64,000 nucleotides of DNA from Cavia porcellus (taxonomy: Eukaryota; Chordata; Mammalia; Rodentia; Caviidae). This document shows, in pieces, positions 34,990 to 45,831 of the stretch; the first letter of the stretch is position 1, and each line of letters begins with the position of its first letter. The stretch lies in the NCBI RefSeq assembly GCF_034190915.1, contig NW_026947500.1:17358501-17422500 (forward strand), given 5' to 3'. The translations under genes were made by a program, and so were the position numbers. The notes under the pieces are model-generated. The model was not told the DNA's origin. It saw only the letters and a program-made list of their open reading frames with translations, and made no database searches.

Positions 34990-37225
34990 CTTATAAAATC
35001 CACTGCTCCATCATGGCCCAGAACTCTCTCTTGTAAAGTGAAGCAGCTTTCATTCATGAACTGCAAACAAAAGCCAGTGACACCTGTGACTCACTTTGGG
35101 GCAATCTTGTCTTGACACCTGTGCAGCTGACAAGGTTCCACTCTGCGGTGCTGGTTTCTCTGGAGTGTGACCGCACGCACAGTACTGAAAACCCATGCTC
35201 CAGTTCTAGTCAGCAAGAAGATGCGTGCTTGATGTCCATCTTTACTTTCCCTCTTTTAATCATGAAACACTTCCGCCAGTTACAGAAGCACAGGGCAGTG
35301 TATAGCAAACCACCCACAGCATAAAAGCGTATGCACCCTGTAGAAGCATAAACTCTCTCCGTCTCACACGGAGCAGGCATTCCGTAAAGATGGTGTGAAA
35401 GGTAGTGGATGCGGAAAGGAGGAGCCCCGGCTTCTACACCTGCCTCCCTGCGCTCTCCCAAAGCACTGCCTCCTTGAAGCACTGCCTTCCTCCTTATCTT
35501 CCCTAGCAGGGCATCTTTCTACTTTTTATTCTTCGTCTCCATCTTCTTCTGGGCTCCTCTACTTCCTGTTGTCCTCTAAATATCTGCTTTTCGTGAATTT
35601 CTGCTCTCCGTGCTCCTCATAAGCAGTCTGTGCAGAACCCTCCACTGGGTGCCTCGTCTGCCTTCTGCTTCACGTGCTGATTACTTTGAACTCGAGTCTG
35701 TCTGGAGGGAGGGCTCACATCATCTTCTGATCCACAGCTCCACCTCCTCTAGGATGTCTGATAAGCACCGCAATTTCAACATACCCAACAGAACCCTCGT
35801 TTTTCTCAACACAGTTGTCCACTTGTATTCTATTATCCCTGAGTGCACCGTCACTCACCGAGGCCAGAGCCATCTCTTCCCCTGCCCCTAAATCAAATCC
35901 ATCCTCAACCCCCACGATGTCATAGTCACGCACCTCTTATTACAAGCTTCTTCCTTTACTTTCACCCTGGCATTTAGGGACCATTATAGCTTCTTTGACT
36001 CACACGACAGTTCTTACATAGCACTCCAGAGCCCCTGTGCAGCTCCAGTGTGCTTCTAAGGTGCCTGAAAGATCGTGATCGTGGCTGGGGAAAAGCTACG
36101 CAAATTGCCAGAGAGACAGTGACTCTTAATATGACAAAGTATAAGTTTACTGACAAAACTTCAGCTTCCCATTTGCAATTAACTTTTAGGAAACTACCAC
36201 CTGCTGAATGTTGAAGTACTATCAAAAAATAACATGCACACTTGCCTTTTAAAAAACTGTTAAAATATCCCTCCCTTCCCCAACTGCCTATTTAACTGAG
36301 CCAGATTTTCTTCAAAATCACTCACAGCAGACTGACTTGAAGACAGAGGTGACCATCTGCCTCCCATTAGGCCGGACTTTAAAGAGACTTGCAAAAAATA
36401 TAAAACACGGCCATCTCTCTAATTGGTTGAGCAATGTTCCTTAAAGTGAATTAAATCATTTTTAAAATTTCTATTGTATTGTATTGTATTGTATTGTATT
36501 TGGCAAATATTAGTAGATGTAACTCACATAATCAAAAGTTTTTGGGGTTCTCAATAATTTTTCTGTGTTAAAAAGGGGATCCTGAGGTCAAAATGCTTGA
36601 GAGCCTTTGGTTCCCTAGACCAGCCTTGTAACCAGCCTTCTTCTCTCCAAGGCCCCTGCAGCCAAAGTGACGCTTGTGCAAGATGACACAATTGTATGAC
36701 TCCCCTGAACACAGGCCTGGCTGGTTCCACCCTGGGCAAGACGGCAGGGAGCATGCTTCATGGTCCTCAGGGCTCCTCTCTCGCTCCTTCCCTATTCTCT
36801 GGCTTTGCAATGCCGCCCATTCTCTTACCACAGCGGGTCTTTCCATGTTTCTCCACAAGCTCTAGAAAGTTCTTTCATCTCCCTCCCTCCTGATGAGTTG
36901 GTTAGCATGCTGCCAGCACATGAGCACAGATAAACCAATGTAAATGAAATAACAGAGACATTTATTGCTTCATGTGAATGGAGAGTTCCACGGCTCATGG
37001 ATCAGGGCTGAGCAGGGACTCCTAATGTCACCTTTCGAGTATTGTTGGCAAAACAAAAGCTGGATCCCCACATGGTGATGGTAAATATTAATCCCAGAAG
37101 ACCAGAGATCTGTGCCCACATCCTTCCCAGCACTCATGATCTGTCTTTTTCTCAAACCCTGCACAGAAGCCCAGCAGAAATGAGATGTTAGGTCACCTAC
37201 CACAGGCAACTAAATGTCCATGTTC
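34990..37225. other. Unique sequence, no gene seen
   Basis: Nothing recognised apart from the ATTGT repeat. Frames on both strands look like chance. Confidence 0.5.
36472..36501. repeat. (ATTGT)n microsatellite
   Basis: Six tandem ATTGT units. Confidence 0.95.
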
Positions 37226-37230
37226 CATTA

Positions 37231-37602
37231 TGTTATGGTCCATGTCTAGACATCCCTCCAAAGCCTCATGCAGTCATAGCTGGTGTTTTCCCAAGTGGCT
37301 GCATCCAGGGTGTGTGATGCTGGGATTAATGGCTGATGCTAGGACGCAGGATATCCCATTCTGGGGGTGAGTGCTACCTGCCCTCGGGCAGGATAGAATA
37401 TAAGGGACAGAAAGCAGGCTCTACCAGTGCCTGCTCCTTCTGCTTCTGCTGTGCGTTGCTGCTGTATCCTGCCTGCTCCGTGATGCTCCTCTGCCAGGTC
37501 ACCCTGTCTTGGAGCCAGCCAATTATGAACTGAAACCCCTATGAACCAGGAGCCAAATAAGCCTCTCCTCCTCTACATGTTGAGTGGGACGAGGAACTAA
37601 GA
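37231..37602 (+). repeat. MaLR-type LTR
   Basis: Starts TGTTATGGTCCATGTCTAGAC, contains CTCCAAAGCCTCATGCAGTC and AACTGAAACCCCTATGAACC, has AAATAAGCC in place of the poly(A) signal, and ends GAACTAAGACG. Confidence 0.7.
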
Positions 37603-37682
37603 CGCCCTTCCCGTCCTCACATTTCTCACAGCATGCAAACCTGAACTGCTTGGAGAGTTATTTTTCTCTCATTTGCTTCTAA

Positions 37683-37785
37683 ACTCTGAGGCCAAGAACC
37701 GTATCTGCCCTGTTTGGTGCTTAACCCCAGTGCCTGCTGTAACGGGGCTTGGCAAATGGCCGGTGCTCAGTGTTTGCCAGATGGA
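37683..37785 (+). repeat. Ancient L2/MIR-like 3' fragment
   Basis: CTGAGGCCAAGAACCGTATCTG, TTAACCCCAGTGCCTG and GGTGCTCAGTGTTTG follow the L2 3' end pattern. Confidence 0.5.
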
Positions 37786-37978
37786 GAAAAGAAAACCGGG
37801 TTAAAGGAGGCAAAGCCAAGTTCAGACAGAAATGCAAATCCTGTCTAGAGAGACAACGAGGGGAATTGTTCTAATCTTGAGGGTCGGTAAGGACCCTGCT
37901 CAGAATTTCAAGACATCATTATGGCGATTATCACTAACGGCTCAAATACTTCATATTTTACCTAGGAGCTTTAGGAAA

Positions 37979-38127
37979 CTGCTTGCTTGCTTGCTTGGTT
38001 TTTCCCACTCTGTAATTCAAGCTGCTCTCAAATTCGCTGTGTAACCCAAGCTGGCCTCAAACTCATGGCGCTCCTCGTTCCTGAGCGTCCCAAGCGCTGG
38101 GATTACAGGTGGGCACCACCGTGCCTT
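37979..38127 (-). mobile_element. B1-type SINE
   Basis: GTGTAACCCAAGCTGGCCTCAAACTC, AAGCGCTGGGATTACAGG and GCACCACCGTGCC in antisense; preceded by a short CTTG repeat as tail. Confidence 0.82.
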
Positions 38128-38149
38128 AATTTTATTTTTGTAACACTGG

Positions 38150-38345
38150 TTAAATTTTTTTAAATTTTAGTTTATTAGTGCCTGTGTGTAGTGCACACGT
38201 TTGCATTTCTCGTGGGAAGCTGGTACATGTACACAAAGCATCTTAACTCCCTTTTTCTTCCCCTCCCCTCCCCCTCCACTCACCCCTTGATTCTTCCCTT
38301 TTGTACATTTTCAGTACACAATGTGTTCACAATGGAGCTGGCACG
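38150..38345 (-). mobile_element. Probable LINE-1 3'UTR fragment
   Basis: TTTTAGTTTATTAGTGCCTG to TGGTACATGTACACAAAGC followed by a C/T-rich block (CTTCCCCTCCCCTCCCCC) resembles the antisense of a rodent L1 end. Weak call. Confidence 0.35.
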
Positions 38346-38374
38346 TGCGCATCCTTGTTTTAATCATGTTTTAT

Positions 38375-38495
38375 TTTATAGAAAAAGTTAAAAAAGTTTC
38401 ATAACAAGATGATAGGAGAAGAATAATAGTTAAAACATTGCGTATTATTTTCTTTAAAGTGTAAGTATAAGACATGGGCGTAAAAAATGTGTCAG
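38375..38495. repeat. Unclassified dispersed repeat, copy 2
   Basis: AGAAAAAGTTAAAAAAGTTTCATAAC ... TTTTCTTTAAAGTGTAAGTA...GACATGGGCGT matches the order of the copy at 33480. Both are preceded by T-rich sequence. Confidence 0.4.
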
Positions 38496-38499
38496 TCAG

Positions 38500-40730
38500 C
38501 ATCAGCACAAACCTTCCTTTTCTATGGACTGAGGGACACTAAGAGGGTAAATGACTTGCATTTTTCTCCCTTTTTCCTGGCTTTCCCCTTTCCCTGTCCC
38601 AGCTGCCTTTTCTTTTTTAATCATCTTTTCCACCCCTAACCTCCCCTCGCTCCATCTCTGCCCCTCTGAGAACGACTTTGCTCCTTACTTCCTGTTTTCT
38701 ATCTTTCATTTCTAGAAGGCTTCATTTAAGAGCAAAACTTGACCCAGACACGTACATTAGGCTGCTTTAAACAATTTAATTTTAAGAGGTGTTGTAAAAT
38801 TATAAAATGCTCTAATATGTGTTTTCAAATTAGTCTTAAAAGTAATTGTATGGGGAATTTTGATAAACACAAGTATAATTTTGAAGATCACCTCTTGACT
38901 CTTTCTTTATATTACAGTCCAAGACTGACTTAGTATTTCAGTGCAGCTCTAGTTGGCACTGCCTGGAGAAGCTGCCCTCGGTGCCCTGCCCATGAAGATG
39001 GACACCAAGGCTGTTGAAGAACAGGGTTTTAACAAAACTCCCAATTCAAATGCTCTACCAACATTTCGGAAAAAGTTAAGTCAGGTACTTCACGGCATCC
39101 CTCCAACAACTATAAATGTCAGATGAGGGAGGAATCTATTTTCCTTGATTTTTTTCATTATTTTTTACAAAAAGAAAGATTCACTGTTCAGGTCCTGTGT
39201 TTGTTCTTCTTCTCAAAAGAATTAAAAGGCAGCTCTGGGTTAATAAAGTGATGAAAAAATCTTCCAGATAAAAATCCTGATTTCAGAAAACAATTTAGTA
39301 TCTTCATACAAGAAACACATAAATGTTTCTGAGATTGGATTGCTCAACATACTTTATGTAGTTCACTGATGAAAGCTAAAAGCAGGAACCTAGCTCAAAA
39401 CTTGCCTCACCTCTGGGCTGCTCGCCGGAGGGACTCCTAAGGCTTGGGTCCTCTCCTCTGTTGATGCCACACAAAACCACTAGCCACAGCTGCATGATTC
39501 CCGGAAGGCAGAGCCAGCATGGGCCTCTGACAATCTGGACTTCTCCAAAGCTCTGTGTTGATGATGGCACAGAGACTCAGTTTTCCCCGGTGGCAATCTG
39601 GATAGTTTTGTAAAAATAGTATACAAATGTGGCCAGTGTGTGTTGACCAAGTTGTCTACCATCTGTGTTCTGATGCTTCGAGGCCTGGCATCTCACTGAC
39701 CCTGGAGGGGTCACGTACTCCTCCAGGGCTGGCCAATTCCTAGACAGAGCAAAGGACTCACCCAGGTACGCCCTTTCCAACTGACGTGGAGCCCACATCC
39801 ACCTCTCCTCCAGGGGATCTCATACTCTGGGCCTCCGAGCTCCTGAGCTCCTCAGCCCAGGGCCAGGTTCCAGGTACCATGGGGGGAGAGGGAGCCTGAG
39901 GCCTGAATTCCACAGCTGCTAGAGCTGTTCAAACCAGCTCACCAATCCTGCTCACCCTGCCTCACCTGTTCCTTCCCGTAGAAACCAGAATGCAAGCTTT
40001 GCCTGCACTCACCCTGTTTCCTCCTCCTTGTCAAAGCCCTGGGGTATCTCCTGGGGTCTCCATGGTGCTGACTGCTTCTCCTCTAGGCATCTGTGGGTTA
40101 TAAACACTCTTTTCGGAACCACTATGATCTGATCTGTTAGCCTTACTAAAACTCATATTTTCTACCAATGCATTGTCTTTTGACACAGCGGGGGAAAGCA
40201 GTGTCTCCCTTCCAACAGCCAGATGGCTGGGATTGAGAGGAGGAGAAGCACGTGGTGAGGCAGCTCTGTCTTCGAAGTGTGGGGAAGGAAGCAGCAGCTA
40301 CGCTGGGCGTTTCAGGCTCTGCTTGTGGGCCTCCCCCATCAGACAGCACACAGCTCCGCGTTCTCTCCAAACCTTTCTCCACAGATCCTGGGTAGCAGAG
40401 CATCAGGGTTTCTTGGGGAGGATCTTGAACTTCACGACACTCCCTGAGTTAGGGAGAAAGACCCCAGTGGAGGACTTGGCAGGCAGGAGCTCGAGCTTGC
40501 CCAGCTACAGCACCTTGCGGCTGGGGGAGGAACAGGGCTGACATCGGTGCCTGGTGCCGCTCTCATTTCCCAAAACACTACAGTGACCCCAGAAATAACT
40601 GGCGACATCCAGTGTCACTTCAGGATGAGGAGATTGAGCAATATTCCTTTATTTTATTTGCCAGATGACTGATATATTCTTCCTCTTTCTATGTTTGCAG
40701 AGGTACAATTGACAAAAATTACATGCATTG
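38500..40730. other. Unique sequence, no gene seen
   Basis: No repeat named. A 43-codon frame at 38992-39126 (KMDTKAVEEQGFNKTPNSN) has exon-like composition but no support. Confidence 0.4.
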
Positions 40731-40734
40731 AAAT

Positions 40735-41355
40735 CAGCTTGCAGAGAGACATCTGGGCTCCCATGTTTATTATAGCATGAGTCACAGCATCCACAGAGTG
40801 GAATCAGCCCAGGGCTCTGTCATCAGATGGAAGAATGGGTGGATGCATTAAACTCATTCACAAAACTGTATATTACCATCTGTGATGCCACATACACACA
40901 TATGTACACACATGCACACACACGATGAGTATTTACAGGTATTTACATGGTTGGACACGGAGGACATTATGTTAAACAAAATAGGCACAAATATTTCATG
41001 ACCTCAGACATAGGCAGAATCTTAAAAATATTAAACTCAAGAAAGTAAAAGGTGATTGCTAACAACAAGGAAGAGAAAATGCTGGTAGAAGGTTGAAAAC
41101 TTCAGCCAGGAGGGAAGCACTTAGTGACCCAGCCCACGACAGGATAGTGACAGAAACAATGCACTGTATGTTTCAAAGTTGCTAAGAGTAGATTCTAAAT
41201 GTTTTCACCATAAAGAAATTGTAAGTCTGTGAGGTGACAGATTCGCTAATGACCTGGCTCAGTCATTACACCTGTAACAGATATAAAAACATCTCACTGT
41301 GCATCATAAATGTATACAGTTATTTGTCAACTGGAAATAAAAATTTTGAATGTCA
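40735..41355 (+). mobile_element. Old LINE-1 3' end
   Basis: Ordered L1 3' features: CTCCCATGTTTATTATAGCA, CATCAGATGGAAGAATGG, GAGGACATTATGTTAAAC, and ATAAATGTATACAGTTATTTG before AAATAAAAAT. A CA-rich tract (about 40886-40925) interrupts it. Confidence 0.65.
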
Positions 41356-41382
41356 GTGTCATCTTAAAATTGCATATGTTGG

Positions 41383-41447
41383 GGGGGCGTGCTGGCACAT
41401 GGCTGTAACCCCACCACTCGGGAGACTGAGGTAGGAGAATCTTTCTA
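41383..41447 (+). mobile_element. B1-type SINE fragment
   Basis: GGCGTGCTGGCACATGGCTG and CCACTCGGGAGACTGAGG; right half absent. Confidence 0.65.
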
Positions 41448-41464
41448 TGACTAGATTTTCTGTC

Positions 41465-41590
41465 TTACTGTAGTGTCACCTGTGTTCCTCCATGTTGTCA
41501 CAGACTGCACAGTCTCATTTTTAAGACTGCATAGTACTCCACTATGTATCTCTACCACATTTTCTTTATCTGTTAAAGAGTCCTGTTTTC
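41465..41590 (-). mobile_element. LINE-1 fragment, minus orientation
   Basis: TCCATGTTGTCACAGACTGC and CATAGTACTCCACTATGTAT are the antisense of the L1 segment around the ORF2 end. It lies opposite in direction to the L1 just before it and is separated from it by a SINE fragment. Confidence 0.6.
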
Positions 41591-41989
41591 TTATTATACT
41601 GTGCTATCTTATTTTCGAGGGATCTTATGATTCCCACACTCTGGTGACAGCCAAATTTAGATTAGGCTTACAGAGAGATCCAACGTGTATACCTTTTGCA
41701 TAGCTTTTCACATCCTGTGAACACAAAGAATTGTTACAGGAAACTCCTAATATTGTGCCTGCAATCTTTACCCACTGTCTTTACGATGTATGATAAATAC
41801 ATATTTGGTGCCTGTGTTCGAAAGGCGTGTAGGTCTTTGCTCCTGCCTTGCCAATCCTTTGGCCTGGGAGAAAAAAAGGAGCCGTCAGAGGGCCTGGGTT
41901 TAGGTCCTAGATTTGTGCTGTACTAGGAGAGAAGGACCGGTGTTGTTTAAGCTTCACCGGAAGTGGGACTAACAGGAAGTAAACATTCA

Positions 41990-42400
41990 GTCTTTGTTTT
42001 GATGGCCAGCTCGCAGCTCCAAGATGGTGACCATTCTCTGATAATAAGAGGGGCTTTGGTATGATGAGCTGACTGGTGGTGGGGCGCCCTAAGGAACCAC
42101 AAAAGGAGAGATGGTTGCCTTAAAAACCAACTACAGGATAAGAAGATTGCAATTTTCAGTCCCATCCCCTGGGCTCTAGGAGAGGGGCTGGGATTGAGCC
42201 AATCACCAGAGGTCAGTGCTTCAATCAGCTGAGCTAAGTCGTGAAGCCTCCACTAAATTAAGTAGTCCCTCGACACCAGCTTCACAGGGTCACATCCCCG
42301 CGCTGGGCAGGATGCGCGTCACGGGTGGCACCCGTGCTTGTCTCCAGACCTAACCCTGTGCACCTCTTCCATCCGCTCTGCCTGTACTGTAGCTTTACAG
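41990..42400 (+). repeat. ERVL (MLT2-like) LTR remnant
   Basis: GAGCCAATCACCAGAGGTCAGTGCTTCAATC and GTGAAGCCTCCACTAAA resemble the conserved core of MLT2/ERVL LTRs. Ends not visible. Confidence 0.4.
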
Positions 42401-43504
42401 CAGACATGAGGAAGGTGCTCTGTTGAGTTCTGTGAATCATTCTGCAAATTCTCAAACGTGGCAGGGGGTCGGGGTCCAGGAAACCCAGGATCTGTAGTCT
42501 GCCTTTTCTATAAAATCACCCAGTATCACAGGAGACACCCAGGGCTGATTCCTGCACTGCCCACCCCCCAACCCCCCGCCACCCACAAAGCAGCCCAGAG
42601 CAGCTCTTCAGGTTCAGGGTTGTAATTTGTGAAGGCCCGTCCATCTGTGGCAGGCCACTGGTCAGTAAAGGCTGGTGCCCGTGTCCTTTAATCACATACG
42701 CAAGAAACCACAGCTAATTCAGGACAAGCTAAAACATCTGAAACAAATACCAGTGGCAGAGCACCAGATGGTCCACCAACCAGGGCCACGTCACCTAACA
42801 CAACTGGACAAAGACACAGTGGAGGAAAATCACAAAGTGCACAACGTCTCCCTCTTCTCAAACATTTCTTGATCCTCTTCCCAGGAAAAACCAGTTCCAT
42901 ATGATGAGAATTCCACATGCCTCATCAATTACCACCATCGGGTCTTCTGGAAAACATTCAGCTAAGGCTCACATCCCCATTGATGCCTAAATTATATTAT
43001 AAGCACCGAGGTTGGAGGAAAAACCGTGGGAAATGCTGGGTCAGATGTGTCTAATTCAGAGACCAGTGAGGGAGAATGTGGGTGCAGGCCCCCCTCACTC
43101 AGCTGTGAGACAGTGGGAGGAAGGAATAGCCCAGAAGGCGCCATAAGGGTTTCTTCTTCAATGAGGAGCATCCCGGCTCAGCACAGGACCTGTGTCCCGT
43201 GAGTGGAATGTCAGCATTTGGTTCTCTCTCGTTTACTGTCCTGCTGGATGCATTGGGAAAAGGCACTGCTCGTGTATCCTTCCAATGAAAGCACTATTTT
43301 TTTTATCAGAATATATATTTGTACACTGCAAAACTTCATATTTGAACACAAGAGATTCGCCTAACCCTAACAGAGAATGTGTTACTGAATGACATTTATA
43401 GGCCGTGTTTGTCACCCTCCCATCTTCAGGATCTTAAAGGAGAAAGAAAGTCCAAGAGTAGAACAAGGAGCAGTAGGTCCAAAAGGAGGAGACAGGGTCG
43501 CAGA

Positions 43505-43745
43505 TAGATACTGTCACATCTATTTTCATTGCACTGTTACTCACGGTAGCCAGGAAATGGAAGCGAGCTAGACGTCCACTGACAGATGAGTGGAGACCGT
43601 GGAATCCATACACGCTGCGGCATGGTGCTCGCTTTTATCAAGGAAGGAAGGAGCCATGTGTGGCCCATGAGGATATTAGGCTAAGTCACATAAAGATAAA
43701 TACTACGTGATTCCACTTACAGGGGGCATTTAAAATAGTCAGATT
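43505..43745 (+). mobile_element. Old LINE-1 3' fragment
   Basis: CATTGCACTGTTACTCACGG, GACGTCCACTGACAGATGAG and TACGTGATTCCACTTACA follow the L1 3' order but are well diverged. Confidence 0.55.
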
Positions 43746-43844
43746 CACAGGGCAGAACGGGCGTTGGCTAGCAGTTGTCACTGGCTGTGAGGGGAAAGGA
43801 GGCTGTGAGGGGAGCATTGCTGAGTGGGTCCTGCAGTAGTCCTA

Positions 43845-44130
43845 GGGTGGCACTGGTGGAAGGTGTGGGACTTGTGAGAGGCAAGGTCTAGTGGGAGGCC
43901 ATTAGGTCACCGGGTGCTCCTCTAAGGGATCCAGGCTCTTGCCTCACTCACCTTTTTACTGGCTATGGCGTTTGCTCTGCCGTGAACCCCAGTCAGGCTG
44001 TGCTGCCTCACCACAGGCCCAAAACAACGGGGTCCAGTCCATCATGGGCTAAAACCTTCATAGCAGTGAGTCGACACCAAGTGGGTGATCTCCAGCATTT
44101 TTCTATAGTGACAGAAAACTGACACAATGG
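43845..44130 (+). repeat. Older MaLR-type LTR
   Basis: GGCACTGGTGGAAGGTGTGG, TAGTGGGAGGCCATTAGGTC, GCCTCACCACAGGCCCAAAA and an end GAAAACTGACACAA follow the order of a MaLR LTR. Confidence 0.6.
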
Positions 44131-44367
44131 GTATAGCATTTAGTCATAGAAAATTAAAGCGTTCAAAAGACCTGTCCCAGAAAGTGTGATATGGTTAACA
44201 GCACTGTGCTACAGCCTTGGGATGATGAAGGCAAACTGATGCTATGTGTTTATTATCACAAAAGGAGGACAAGATCAGTGATGGCATCACCAGGTCCTCA
44301 CCCCTGACTGCTCACGGGAGGAGGAGGCAGGACCCCGCCCTTACAGATGAGGGCGTGCAGGACTATC

Positions 44368-44373
44368 AGGCCG
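44368..44373. repeat. Target site duplication AGGCCG (left copy)
   Basis: The hexamer AGGCCG immediately precedes the LTR end here and is repeated immediately after the other LTR at 47643-47648. This shows that the whole structure entered by one integrase-mediated event. Confidence 0.93.
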
Positions 44374-44850
44374 TGTCGATGTCGCTCCCGGCCGGCAGGA
44401 AGGACACACGACAAAGTCTGGCAGTGGACAACCTTTTTTTTTATTTTCTCTCCGTACAGCCTGCCCTGGGATCGCTCCCAGCCGAAGCCTCCTCTGGTCC
44501 GCTCCCCGCGGCTCCTTCCGTGCTTCGCTCCGAAGCCTCTACCGGTCCGCTCTCCGCGGCTCCTTCCGGGCTTCGCTCCGAAGCCTCTACCGGTCCGCTC
44601 TCCGCGGCTCCTTTCGGGCTTCTACTTCCCCCCAGGGGTGGCACCAGTATATATACGGATACAGTGTCCAATCATATTAAAGTAAGCAAGGCAAGCTGAT
44701 TGGCTAACATATTATTGAGCGGGTTGTTTACGCGGTAAGCAGGAAACTAACGTGCTCGATGGGAGGGGTAATCTAACTCAGGCTTTGCTCTTTACCACAG
44801 GCCGCATGATCGCTATATGCGGCGGCTCGGCAATGTGGTGGCTCCCAACA
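44374..44850 (-). repeat. 3' LTR of the IAP-like provirus (477 bp)
   Basis: Second copy of the LTR. TATA motif at 44648-44655, CCAAT motif (minus strand) near 44697-44703, poly(A) signal at 44440-44445 (TTTATT on the plus strand). The three-fold 48-bp repeat begins at 44484, 44532 and 44580. The differences from the 5' LTR are one T/C in the T-run, one G/A and two adjacent changes in the last 48-bp unit, and one G/A near the U3 start. This is about 1% divergence and marks a recent insertion. Confidence 0.95.
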
Positions 44851-44865
44851 TCTCCCCCTTTTTTA
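44851..44865 (-). promoter_or_regulatory. Polypurine tract for plus-strand DNA priming
   Basis: In element sense TAAAAAAGGGGGAGA abuts the 3' LTR start TGTTGG. This is the standard retroviral polypurine tract position and composition. Confidence 0.9.
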
Positions 44866-45339
44866 TTTTAAATAAGTCTACGCATCGCAGCCCGTCCTGA
44901 ATTGAGTGTAGAGGCCTATGCCCTGATAGGAGGCCCACCAAGGGCTCTCGGCGTCGGCCCGGGTCGGCCGTCCCCGAGTCTGCCGAGGCCCCGAGGCCCT
45001 CGTCCTTTTTTCAGGGCCAGGAAGGAACCGGACGGAACCTGGATGCACACAGGCATACACTCATGTCGCTCCGCATGATCCCCCCGGGGCGACATTTGGT
45101 TTGGGCGAAACCTAGTAATTCAGCGGCTTTTGTGCGGTATGGGGTAGGGCCTGTCTTAGGTTGAGTCATGCTGGGGAGGCATGCTCTTACCCGTTATTGA
45201 CTCATCTACCCTGCTATATCATAATTTTTTAGAGGAGGAGTGTGGGAAGCTCACCGTCCCTAGACTCGGTCGTAGGCTAGGCGAGCGAGCCATGCATATG
45301 CCTGAGGATCTTCTTGTCCATTTCGGGCTACCGCTATTT
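44866..45339 (-). other. Proviral region between integrase stop and polypurine tract
   Basis: About 470 bp of GC-rich, non-coding proviral sequence with no env-like frame of useful length. IAP-type elements commonly lack env. It would hold RNA signals if any remain; I recognise none. Confidence 0.6.
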
Positions 45340-45690
45340 CTATTCATCTTGTTGGTTGGTCTGTGATGGATCTCCGGTAGGGCAGGTCTGGTCTTCAGTC
45401 GAGGGCTTTGTCGCCCGTGTCAGTCTCTCCGGTACCCACAGTGGTTCTCGTCCCGATTCCTGCAGAAAAACACAAACCGCGCCTCGGTTCCAGCTGATTA
45501 CCGGATCCGGGCCCATCCATTGTCCTGTCAGGACATCTTTCCACTTCACCCACCCTTTATGGTTGGGGGAAGGGTTGCAGTGCTCCACAGCTGGGGAGCA
45601 ATTATCATTATTTAAATTTAAAAAATTGTGTGTGAATAGTGCCATGGATAATCGTGCCTTTGGGGCCAGGCCTTGGCCTACTCCCCCTTT
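45340..45690 (-). pseudogene. pol: Integrase C-terminal fragment (pol 3' end)
   Basis: About 117 codons open to a stop at 45340. After a short KGGVGQGL stretch and the ALFTHNFLNLN segment it carries the tryptophan-rich DNA-binding domain typical of retroviral integrase C-termini (VKWKDVLTGQW, GPDPVISWNRG, PLWVPERLTR). The catalytic core with its D,D-35-E residues is absent, so it has no integrase activity. It has no initiation signal and follows the SINE tail in a frame unconnected with gag. It marks the 3' boundary of the internal deletion. Confidence 0.85.
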
Positions 45691-45752
45691 TTGTTTTTTA
45701 TTTTTTATTTTTTATTTTTATCTTTTTTGTTTTGTTTTTTTTTTTTTTTTTT
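45691..45752 (-). repeat. A-rich tail of the proviral SINE
   Basis: Plus strand is T-rich with single A, G or C interruptions and (TTTTTTA)-like units; in element sense it is a degenerate poly(A) tail. It runs directly into integrase codons at 45690, so the tail/pol boundary is hard to place within a few bases. Confidence 0.8.
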
Positions 45753-45831
45753 ATTGGTACCAGGGATCGAACTGGCGATTGCCTGCTTACAAGGCAGGCG
45801 CTTATGCCGCTAAGCTAAATCCCCAGCTCCC
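45753..45831 (-). mobile_element. ID-like tRNA-derived SINE embedded in the provirus
   Basis: In minus sense it starts GGGAGCTGGGGATTTAGC, has A-box and B-box-like segments (TTAGCGGCATAAGC and GTTCGATCCCTGG) and ends GGTACCAATAAAA. It is closely similar to the free copies at 30214, 32638 and 53925. A long A-rich tail (plus-strand T-rich, about 45691-45752) follows. It joins capsid coding sequence on one side and integrase coding sequence on the other, with no matching target duplication. The SINE reading frame closes gag with TAA. Confidence 0.9.

Noticed and set aside
44244..44699. Open frames across the LTR (also 47044-47491)
   Set aside because: They are translations of the 48-bp LTR repeat; because 48 is a multiple of 3 the frames stay open by construction.
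45340..45645. Separate small viral accessory gene
   Set aside because: Its codons match the integrase C-terminal domain and the frame is open upstream of its ATG, so it is a pol fragment.
45680..45700. Second (central) polypurine tract A5G5AG
   Set aside because: It is the join of the SINE tail and integrase codons for Lys-Gly-Gly; likeness to the true tract is probably coincidental.
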